DNA of 5,317 nt from CAVQBP01 sp964448105 (lineage in GTDB: Bacteria > Bacteroidota > Ignavibacteria > Ignavibacteriales > Ignavibacteriaceae). Positions 1-5,317 of this stretch are shown piece after piece. The translations under genes were made by a program, and so were the position numbers. Every line of letters begins with the position of its first letter. Position 1 is the stretch's first letter. The stretch lies in the NCBI GenBank assembly GCA_964448105.1, contig CAYUVK010000178.1, positions 1 to 5,317 on the forward strand, given 5' to 3'. The notes below the pieces were generated by a model. That model was not told where the DNA came from and made no database searches. It saw only the letters and a program-made list of their open reading frames with translations.

Positions 1-57
1 GGTGCTGCTACTTATGCAATTAAAAAAATATTCGATGATTATAAAATTATGATTTAA
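1..57 (+). CDS. C-terminal end of an unidentified upstream gene (partial)
   Basis: An open frame enters at base 1 and ends at a TAA at 55-57, giving 18 residues that begin GAATYAIKKIF. It is on the same strand as the rest of the locus and stops 87 bp before the kinase gene. The fragment is too short to identify. A Gly-Ala-Ala followed by a hydrophobic helix is a common last element of sugar kinases in the actin-like ATPase superfamily (ROK, BadF-type GlcNAc kinases), so a second sugar kinase is possible, but this is a weak guess. That the reading frame is truly coding is itself inferred from its position and direction. Confidence 0.4.
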   Translation, partial: GAATYAIKKIFDDYKIMI

Positions 58-113
58 TGTAAGGGATCTATCCAGATTTAAATTAGTATGTTTAAGCAAA
101 AACCAAGTAGTTC

Positions 114-133
114 TCTATTTACAGTAAGATAGA
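114..133 (+). promoter_or_regulatory. Weak hairpin in leader of the ROK kinase gene
   Basis: TCTAT (114-118) pairs with ATAGA (129-133), and TTA (119-121) with TAA (125-127), around a 3-base loop with base 128 bulged. It ends 11 bases before the kinase ATG and has no U-tract, so it is not a terminator. It could modulate initiation but is short and AT-rich. Chance is likely. Confidence 0.15.
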
Positions 134-144
134 AACAATTTAAT

Positions 145-1146
145 ATGAAGAAAAAAGAAATTATTGTTGGTGTTGATATTGGCGGCACAAATACTGCATT
201 AGGACTCATAGATTATGACTGCAATCTACTTGTTGAAAAAAATTTTGATACTAAATCTGAAAAAGGGATTGATGCATATGTCGAATGTTTAAGTCAGCAT
301 GTAAATGGTATTCTTAAAGAATATCTAAGTACTCATGAATTAAAAGGAATTGGAATAGCTGCACCGAACGTTAATTCTTTGACAGGTATTATTGAGAATT
401 CTGTTAATCTTAAATGGAAGAATGTAAACTTAAGTGAGTTAATAAAAAAATATTTTAACGTTCCAGTGAAGATGATTAACGATGCAAATGCCGCTGCATT
501 AGGGGAACAAAGTGCAGGCAGCGCAAAGGGAATGAAAAATTTTATTGTTCTTACTTTAGGAACAGGTCTGGGAAGCGGAATTGTAGTGGATGGTAATCTT
601 ATTTATGGACAAAATGGACAAGCAGGTGAGCTAGGGCATGTTTCGGTCAAATCAAATGGAAGAAAATGTAATTGCGGAAACTTTGGTTGTCTTGAAACTT
701 ACATCTCTGCAAACGGCATTAGAAGAACCGTATTTGATTTGATAAGCAATTATAACGAAGAAACTGAGTTAAAAAATATAAGTTTTAATAACCTTACCAG
801 TAAATATATTAGTGAATTGGCGCTTATAAATGATCCTATTGCATTAAAATCATTTAATTTTACCGGAGAAATTTTAGGTAAGGCATTATCCAATGTTGCG
901 GCACATTTTGATCCCGAAGCGATAATATTAGCCGGTGGATTGGCTGAATCCGGCGATTTGCTTTTAAAACCAACAAGATTCTATTTCGAAAAGTATTTAT
1001 TGGATATTTATAAAGATAAAATACAAATATTAAAATCAACGCTGCAAAACGGCAGAGCAGCTGTAATGGGAGCGGGCAATTTTATATTGCAGGAGTTGAA
1101 AAAAAACCCTCAGTCTGAAAATGTTTTGTCGATGAAGAAAGGATAG
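145..1146 (+). CDS. ROK-family sugar kinase (glucokinase / GlcNAc kinase type)
   Basis: This is a predicted cytoplasmic ATP-dependent sugar kinase of 333 residues, a normal length for ROK kinases. Seen in the sequence: the N-terminal phosphate-binding DIGGTN (11-16), the NDAN motif with the likely catalytic base Asp113, and a glycine-rich GTGLGSGI segment (139-146). The sugar-binding GELGH follows (161-165, Glu162 and His165). A CxCGxxGCxE cluster (Cys175, Cys177, Cys182, Glu184) with His165 forms the family's structural zinc site. LAGGLA (262-267) and a C-terminal GAG complete the ATPase fold. The protein starts directly at the kinase domain with no helix-turn-helix, so it is an enzyme rather than a ROK repressor. 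The ATG is the first after an in-frame TAG at 130-132; no Shine-Dalgarno is visible. Annotated relatives are mostly called glucokinase, and sequence alone does not separate glucose from GlcNAc. The adjacent GH20 and GH18 genes favour GlcNAc, yielding GlcNAc-6-phosphate (inference). Confidence 0.93.
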   Translation: MKKKEIIVGVDIGGTNTALGLIDYDCNLLVEKNFDTKSEKGIDAYVECLSQHVNGILKEYLSTHELKGIGIAAPNVNSLTGIIENSVNLKWKNVNLSELIKKYFNVPVKMINDANAAALGEQSAGSAKGMKNFIVLTLGTGLGSGIVVDGNLIYGQNGQAGELGHVSVKSNGRKCNCGNFGCLETYISANGIRRTVFDLISNYNEETELKNISFNNLTSKYISELALINDPIALKSFNFTGEILGKALSNVAAHFDPEAIILAGGLAESGDLLLKPTRFYFEKYLLDIYKDKIQILKSTLQNGRAAVMGAGNFILQELKKNPQSENVLSMKKG

Positions 1147-1161
1147 CTAATATCTAATTAA

Positions 1162-1201
1162 TTGGTTTTGTTTAAATACCATATATAACCATATATATAA
1201 T
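1162..1201 (+). promoter_or_regulatory. Candidate promoter region for GH20-GH18-symporter genes
   Basis: Several sigma-70-like pairs can be drawn: TTGGTT (1162-1167) with TATAAC (1184-1189) at 16 bp, or TTGTTT (1168-1173) with TATATA (1192-1197) at 18 bp. A perfect TATAAT lies at 1196-1201, but its best upstream TTG box is 22 bp away. The Bacteroidota-type TAnnTTTG box is only approximated, by TATAATTG at 1196-1203. The position, 110 bp or more before the GH20 ATG and between a kinase gene and an exported-enzyme gene, suits a promoter with a long leader. AT-richness makes such matches easy to find, so the exact element is uncertain. Confidence 0.3.
1178..1197. repeat. Perfect tandem 10-bp direct repeat (ACCATATATA x2)
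   Basis: Two head-to-tail copies of ACCATATATA occupy 1178-1187 and 1188-1197, about one helical turn apart, in the non-coding gap before the GH20 gene. The spacing would put two identical sites on the same face of the helix, as expected for a regulator or for stacked -10 like sequences. In such AT-rich DNA chance is a real alternative, although the CC dinucleotides make the match somewhat less trivial. Confidence 0.6.
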
Positions 1202-1228
1202 TGTATAGATTAATAATAGAACAATTAT
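1197..1228. promoter_or_regulatory. 8-bp inverted repeat, possible operator
   Basis: ATAATTGT (1197-1204) and its exact reverse complement ACAATTAT (1221-1228) are separated by 16 bp. The left arm overlaps the perfect TATAAT and abuts the tandem 10-bp repeat. A repressor bound here would block the candidate promoter. The 24-bp centre-to-centre spacing is also compatible with two half-sites about two turns apart. As RNA it would be a weak A/U stem with a 16-nt loop and no following U-tract, so it is unlikely to be a terminator. Confidence 0.35.
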
Positions 1229-1311
1229 CTTGCAGCCTGTCAAGAATAAAAGGGAATTATTTAAAAATTTCTTAGTTGAATAGTTTTTTATCAAAAAAAT
1301 AAAAATTATAT

Positions 1312-3384
1312 ATGAAATTATATAAAAGTATCTTCAGCATTTTAATAGTTATCTTTTTCTTATCTCTCAACATTTTCCCTCAAAATATTCACGATTTAAA
1401 TTTAATGCCTTTTCCTAAAGAAATTTCCGTAAAACCGGGAAAATTCAGAATTGACAGAGATTTTGCGATTGAAATAAAAGGCAATCCGGGCATGAAAGTG
1501 TATCATTCGGCAACTCGCTTTTTACGAAGACTGGATGAAAAAACCGGTTCGTTTTTTAAACAAGGTTATGTAACTCCCGACAGTACACCTATGGTATGTA
1601 ATGTATCAATTTATGTTGAAAAACCGGGGAAAGTTGAATTGGGAGAGAATGAATCATATAAATTATCCGTTACGGAAAATAAAATTTCAATTCATGCTCC
1701 TACAGATTTAGGTGTTATTCACAGTCTTCAGACCCTTTTACAATTGGTAAGTGCGGATTCAAATGGATATTATTTCCTTTCTGTCGTAATCAACGATTCG
1801 CCGAGATTTCCCTGGAGGGGATTGATGATAGATGTTGCACGTCATTTTATGCCGGTAAATATTATTAAAAGGAATTTAGACGGGATGGTTGCCGTTAAAC
1901 TAAATGTTCTTCATTTACATTTATCAGATGACCAGGGGTTTAGAGTCGAATGCAAGACATTTCCGAGACTTCAAGAAATGGGTTCCGACGGTAAATACTT
2001 CACTCAGGATCAGATAAAAGATATAATTAAATATGCAAATGATAGGGGTATAAGAGTATATCCTGAATTTGATATGCCCGGACATACAACATCCTGGTTT
2101 GTCGGTTATCCTGAATATGCAAGTCTGCCGCCCGGTACAGTGGGTGCCCCTGCTCATTATTCAATCGAAAGAAGATGGGGAGTATTTAATCCTACTTTTA
2201 ATCCAACCATTGATAAGACTTACGAGTTCCTGGATAAATTCTTTAAAGAGATGTCGGCTCTTTTCCCGGATGAATATATACATGTCGGCGGGGATGAAAA
2301 TAACGGTGTTCAATGGGACGCAAGTAAAGAAATTCAAGAATTCAAAAAAGAAAAAGGATTTAAGGATAATGAGGAACTTCAGGCATATTACATTGAGAAG
2401 GTTCAAAAAATACTGTCAAAATATGGTAAAAAAATGATTGGCTGGGATGAAATTCTGCAGAGAGATATGCCTAAAAATGTAATCATACAGTCATGGAGAG
2501 GTACCGCGGCACTCAAGAAATCTGCAATGCTGGGCTACAAAGGAATCCTTTCAAATGGTTATTATATTGATCTAATGCAGTCAACATCATTTCATTATTT
2601 GAATGACCCGCTGCCTGATAGTTTAAACCTGACCGAAGAAGAGAAATCAAAAATACTTGGCGGCGAAGCAACCATGTGGGCTGAGTGGGTAACTAAAGAA
2701 AATATCGATTCTAGGATATGGCCGAGAACTGCTGCTATAGCAGAAAGATTCTGGTCTCCAAAAGACATAAACAATGTTGATGATATGTATAGACGCCTGG
2801 ATAATGTTAGCCGTTTAATGGAAGAATATGGTTTAACACATATTTCCTTTCAATCCAAAATTCTCAGAATATTAACTAATGGAAAGCCAATCGAGCCGCT
2901 TAAGATTTTTATCGAAGTAGTTAGACCGCTTGAAGGGTATGAAAGAAATAATTTTCAAAAGTATGGCGGTTATCCTTATTTCCAATATTCTCCGCATACT
3001 TTAGTCGTTGATGCCGCAGTTGCAGATCCTAAAACGGCAAGAGATATAAATAACACCATCTATAAATTTTTAAGCTCGCACGATATAAACGAATCAGGGA
3101 TAATAAAAAAATATTTAACGATGCTGCAGAATAATTTTAATGAACTGCTGCCGATTTTTAATAGTTCTCTAATCTTAAAAGATATTCAACCGCTGTCGGA
3201 AAGTTTATCTGAATTAGCTAAGACAGGTTTGGATGCCGTTAATTTTATTGAAAATAATGAAAAGCCGGACAGTGTATGGATTAATAATTCTAATTTGATA
3301 TTGCTCAATAGTCATAAATCTTACGGCAAGGTCAAAATAGCGATTGTTGACGGAATTAAAAAACTAATACAAGCTGCAGAATGA
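1312..3384 (+). CDS. Exported GH20 beta-N-acetylhexosaminidase with C-terminal extension
   Basis: This enzyme is predicted to remove terminal beta-linked GlcNAc (or GalNAc) from chitooligosaccharides or glycans by substrate-assisted catalysis. Residues 1-23 form a hydrophobic signal peptide with no lipobox cysteine, so a soluble periplasmic or secreted protein is expected. A GH20b-type N-terminal domain spans about 30-163 and the TIM barrel about 166-505. Visible active-site elements are Arg169 in the WRG motif, HLHLSDDQGFR (201-211), and HVGGDEN (324-330) with the catalytic pair Asp328-Glu329. Further elements are GWDE (377-380), SWRG (394-397), tyrosines 417-418, and WAE (456-458), where Trp456 and Glu458 should contact the sugar. 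Residues from about 510 to 690 extend past the barrel and match no domain I can name. The ATG is the first after an in-frame TAA at 1300-1302 and has no Shine-Dalgarno. The gene follows 165 bp of non-coding DNA and overlaps the chitinase gene by 4 bp. No active-site residue looks lost. Confidence 0.95.
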   Translation: MKLYKSIFSILIVIFFLSLNIFPQNIHDLNLMPFPKEISVKPGKFRIDRDFAIEIKGNPGMKVYHSATRFLRRLDEKTGSFFKQGYVTPDSTPMVCNVSIYVEKPGKVELGENESYKLSVTENKISIHAPTDLGVIHSLQTLLQLVSADSNGYYFLSVVINDSPRFPWRGLMIDVARHFMPVNIIKRNLDGMVAVKLNVLHLHLSDDQGFRVECKTFPRLQEMGSDGKYFTQDQIKDIIKYANDRGIRVYPEFDMPGHTTSWFVGYPEYASLPPGTVGAPAHYSIERRWGVFNPTFNPTIDKTYEFLDKFFKEMSALFPDEYIHVGGDENNGVQWDASKEIQEFKKEKGFKDNEELQAYYIEKVQKILSKYGKKMIGWDEILQRDMPKNVIIQSWRGTAALKKSAMLGYKGILSNGYYIDLMQSTSFHYLNDPLPDSLNLTEEEKSKILGGEATMWAEWVTKENIDSRIWPRTAAIAERFWSPKDINNVDDMYRRLDNVSRLMEEYGLTHISFQSKILRILTNGKPIEPLKIFIEVVRPLEGYERNNFQKYGGYPYFQYSPHTLVVDAAVADPKTARDINNTIYKFLSSHDINESGIIKKYLTMLQNNFNELLPIFNSSLILKDIQPLSESLSELAKTGLDAVNFIENNEKPDSVWINNSNLILLNSHKSYGKVKIAIVDGIKKLIQAAE
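3381..3384 (+). other. ATGA stop/start overlap coupling GH20 and GH18 genes
   Basis: The GH18 ATG (3381-3383) overlaps the GH20 TGA stop (3382-3384). There is no Shine-Dalgarno in the preceding 20 bases, so terminating ribosomes probably reinitiate here, tying chitinase output to hexosaminidase output. A second in-frame ATG begins at 3384. The overlap is seen directly; translational coupling is inferred from the well-known behaviour of ATGA junctions. Confidence 0.85.
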
Positions 3385-4943
3385 TGAAATATTTTTTATT
3401 TATCTTATTAATTATCCTACCTGCAATAACGGTTGCACAAAAAAAAGAAATAATCGGTTATTATTCAGGTTACCGCTCAAATTTAAAGGAGATAGAAAAA
3501 AAAGGTTCCGCCGATAAATTAACAATTATTGATTATGCTTTTGCAGTTCCCCTGCCGGATTCATCAGGTAATATCATTCCTAAATTACACTCGTATTCAG
3601 CATATCAAAAAATTTTTTCAAGCGAAATGAGCATTGATGGAATTGCAGACAGCTCAAACCAGCCTTTGAGGGGACTGCTGAATCAATTTAGAAAATTAAA
3701 AATTAGGCATCCTAATATTAAAGTGATGCTGTCTATTGGGGGCTGGGGAGGTTCAACTTATTTCTCCGATATGGCGCTTACTCCGGAATCGAGAGAAATT
3801 TTTGTAAACGCTTGTATTGATATGTTCATTAAAGGAAATTTACCGGTCGAAAATAATGCAGGCGGTAAAGGAGTGGCAAAAGGAGTTTTCGATGGTCTGG
3901 ATATCGATTGGGAATTTCCTATAAGCGGGGGTCCTGAGGGAACTCATTATAATCCTGCTGATAGAGAAAATATGACCGCCCTGTTTGCTCTATTTAGAAA
4001 GAAATTGGATGAAATAGATTCTAAGCTTCTTTTAACTTCTGCAGTTTCAGGCAGGGTATGGGAATTATGGAAATATAATTTCAAAGAAGATCAGAAATAC
4101 CTGGATTGGTTTAATGTTATGACTTACGACTTTCACGGGATCTGGGATACATTAACCGGTCATCATACTAACCTGTTAAGCTCTGAAAAGGATCCTGATC
4201 CCAATAAAGAATCATTGGATCATGTTGTAAAGTACTTATTGGATTCTATCGGAGTAAGCAGCAGTAAAATTATACCGGGTGCGGCATTTTACGGTAAAGG
4301 ATGGGGAAATGTGGATTCTATTAATTCCGGTCTCTATCAGCCTGGGCTAATGGAAGAAAACAAACACTATATAAGAATGAAGAATTACAATGACTTTACT
4401 TATTTAATTAAAGAAGGTTACCAACCTTATTGGGATAATCTTTCAATGGCAGGGTGGTTATATAATCCTGGGGATAAAATTTTTTGGACTTATGATGATA
4501 TCCGTTCCATTGCACTAAAATCCCGCTATGTTGATGCATATAATTTAAGAGGATTAATGTTCTGGGCAATTGCAGGTGATGATACAATGGGGACATTAGT
4601 TAACACTATTTATACGAGAAATATGACGGATTTTATGGCTTTTATTTCAAAATCCGGTAATAAGTTGCCTTTTATAAAAATAATTGAACCGGATAATTCA
4701 CATAATATTTCTGAAGGTTCAAATGTCATAATTAATACCAATGTTCAGGATAAAGACGGAAGAGTTGTAAAAGTAGAATTTTTTGTTGACGATAAGTCTA
4801 TAGGATATAATACAATAGCCCCATTCGATTGGGTTTGGTTTAATGCTGAAGCGGGCGATCATGAAATTAAAGTAGTTGCAACGGATGATAACGGGGGAGA
4901 TACAACATCAGAACTTGTTGAAATAAATGTTATTTCTCAATAA
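3381..4943 (+). CDS. Exported GH18 chitinase with C-terminal Ig-like domain
   Basis: This is a predicted chitinase that hydrolyses beta-1,4-GlcNAc links by the retaining, acetamido-assisted GH18 mechanism. A short signal peptide covers residues 1-19, with a likely cut between Ala19 and Gln20. The GH18 barrel spans about 23-412. It contains SIGGW (118-122), the complete DxxDxDxE signature (Asp171, Asp174, Asp176 and catalytic acid Glu178), MTYDFHG (247-253), and Trp395 in the last strand, the usual floor of the -1 subsite. Residues about 303-385, starting at YGKGW, look like the alpha/beta chitinase insertion domain of subfamily A enzymes, which are often processive. Residues about 430-518 read as one bacterial Ig-like domain (Big_7 type: EPDNS, VKVEFFVDD, HEIKVVATDDNGG). 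No chitin-binding module or type IX secretion C-terminal domain is seen. The start is an ATGATG doublet, so Met1 or Met2 (base 3384) could be used; the first overlaps the GH20 stop. Substrate could also be another GlcNAc polymer, but the neighbours support chitin. Confidence 0.94.
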   Translation: MMKYFLFILLIILPAITVAQKKEIIGYYSGYRSNLKEIEKKGSADKLTIIDYAFAVPLPDSSGNIIPKLHSYSAYQKIFSSEMSIDGIADSSNQPLRGLLNQFRKLKIRHPNIKVMLSIGGWGGSTYFSDMALTPESREIFVNACIDMFIKGNLPVENNAGGKGVAKGVFDGLDIDWEFPISGGPEGTHYNPADRENMTALFALFRKKLDEIDSKLLLTSAVSGRVWELWKYNFKEDQKYLDWFNVMTYDFHGIWDTLTGHHTNLLSSEKDPDPNKESLDHVVKYLLDSIGVSSSKIIPGAAFYGKGWGNVDSINSGLYQPGLMEENKHYIRMKNYNDFTYLIKEGYQPYWDNLSMAGWLYNPGDKIFWTYDDIRSIALKSRYVDAYNLRGLMFWAIAGDDTMGTLVNTIYTRNMTDFMAFISKSGNKLPFIKIIEPDNSHNISEGSNVIINTNVQDKDGRVVKVEFFVDDKSIGYNTIAPFDWVWFNAEAGDHEIKVVATDDNGGDTTSELVEINVISQ

Positions 4944-4959
4944 TTAAAAGATAAACAAA

Positions 4960-5317
4960 ATGCATCATATTCAAGTTTTTGATATCGTAATCATAGTAGT
5001 CTATTTTTTAATTGTGTTTTTGATTGCGGCATATTATACCAGGAGAGCCGGGAAAGATACCGGTGAATTTTTCCTTTCGGGAAGAAATTTGCCCTGGTAT
5101 ATCGCGGGTACGGCGATGGTCGCTACTACATTTGCAGCAGATACTCCTCTTGCAGTAACCGAGCTTGTTGCCCATAATGGAATTGCGGGAAATTGGCTAT
5201 GGTGGAATATGGCAATCGGGGCTATGCTTACAGTCTTCTTTTTTGCAAAATTATGGCGCCGTGCTAATATAATGACTGATGTTGAATTTGTTGAACTTCG
5301 ATATTCAGGAAAAGCAG
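4960..5317 (+). CDS. Sodium:solute symporter (SSS/SLC5 family), N-terminal part
   Basis: Only the first 119 residues are in the window; the family is usually 450-600 residues with 13 or more membrane helices. Hydrophobic helices are visible at about 7-26, 45-70 and 78-97. The segment FFLSGRNLPWYIAG (37-50) followed by TTFAADTPL (56-64) is the typical SSS region between the first two helices and the start of the sodium-binding core. GNWLWWNMAIG (77-87) and DVEFVELRYSG (107-117) are also SSS-like. From memory this combination resembles a poorly characterised bacterial SLC5 subgroup, not the proline or pantothenate transporters. The ATG is the first after an in-frame TAA at 4945-4947 and lies 16 bp after the chitinase stop, so co-transcription is likely. 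Import of GlcNAc or chitobiose across the inner membrane is inferred from context only; the substrate cannot be read from this fragment. Confidence 0.9.
   Translation, partial: MHHIQVFDIVIIVVYFLIVFLIAAYYTRRAGKDTGEFFLSGRNLPWYIAGTAMVATTFAADTPLAVTELVAHNGIAGNWLWWNMAIGAMLTVFFFAKLWRRANIMTDVEFVELRYSGKA

Noticed and set aside
64..73. GGAT-CT-ATCC small inverted repeat between the first two genes
   Set aside because: The 2-base spacer is too short for a stable RNA loop and the arms are only four bases. As a DNA palindrome it is not distinguishable from chance.
145..1146. ROK protein as a transcriptional repressor (NagC/Mlc/XylR type)
   Set aside because: There is no N-terminal helix-turn-helix; the phosphate-binding DIGGTN motif begins at residue 11, leaving no room for a DNA-binding domain.
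1147..1177. Possible terminator after the ROK kinase gene
   Set aside because: No G/C-containing stem followed by a T-run is present, only short self-complementary stretches such as AATTAATT. Read-through from the kinase gene into the GH20 gene cannot be excluded.
1251..1256. AGGGAA as a Shine-Dalgarno for the GH20 gene
   Set aside because: It lies more than 50 bases before the ATG, far outside the working distance, with in-frame stop TAA at 1300-1302 excluding a longer N-terminus.
1284..1299. T6-ATC-A7 potential hairpin just before the GH20 start
   Set aside because: It is a pure A/T homopolymer pairing with a 3-base loop, has no G-C pairs or terminator U-tract on the plus strand, and is expected by chance in this AT-rich leader.
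1924..2437. Open frames of 77-122 codons on both strands inside the GH20 gene (1924-2157 minus, 2069-2437 plus, 2161-2406 minus)
   Set aside because: They lie entirely within the strongly supported GH20 catalytic domain, including the catalytic Asp-Glu region, and their translations show no family motifs. They are frame shadows.
4408..4596. 62-codon minus-strand open frame inside the GH18 gene
   Set aside because: It is antisense to the conserved insertion domain and last barrel strands of the chitinase; no motif or leader supports it.

Overview
The window is AT-rich bacterial DNA carrying one strand-uniform gene block that looks like a small chitin / N-acetylglucosamine (GlcNAc) utilisation locus. 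All genes read left to right. No start codon has a recognisable Shine-Dalgarno sequence. The leaders are A/T-rich, and at least one exported protein has glutamine right after the predicted signal-peptide cleavage site. Together with the protein style, this points to the Bacteroidota/Ignavibacteriota side of the FCB group. The assignment is an inference from style, not from a marker gene.

Layout: (1) positions 1-57 hold the last 18 codons of an upstream gene of uncertain identity. (2) 145-1146 encodes an intact ROK-family sugar kinase with the zinc-binding cysteine cluster and no DNA-binding domain. (3) 1147-1311 is the longest non-coding stretch (165 bp). It is very AT-rich and holds a perfect tandem 10-bp repeat, an adjoining 8-bp inverted repeat and several possible -10 boxes, so it is the best place for a promoter/operator of the downstream genes. 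(4) 1312-3384 encodes an exported GH20 beta-N-acetylhexosaminidase with a long C-terminal extension. (5) 3381-4943 encodes an exported GH18 chitinase with a C-terminal Ig-like domain; its start overlaps the GH20 stop by four bases. (6) 4960-5317 is the start of a sodium:solute symporter (SSS/SLC5) that runs off the window.

Proposed joint action (inference): the GH18 enzyme cuts chitin or chitooligosaccharides outside the cytoplasm, and the GH20 enzyme removes terminal GlcNAc. The sodium symporter imports the released sugar and the ROK kinase phosphorylates it in the cytoplasm. No nagA/nagB, SusC/SusD pair, transcription regulator, RNA gene, mobile element or CRISPR array is visible. I do not see a radically new system. 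The points most worth checking are the sodium symporter as a possible GlcNAc importer, the GH20 C-terminal extension, and the repeat structure upstream of the GH20 gene.
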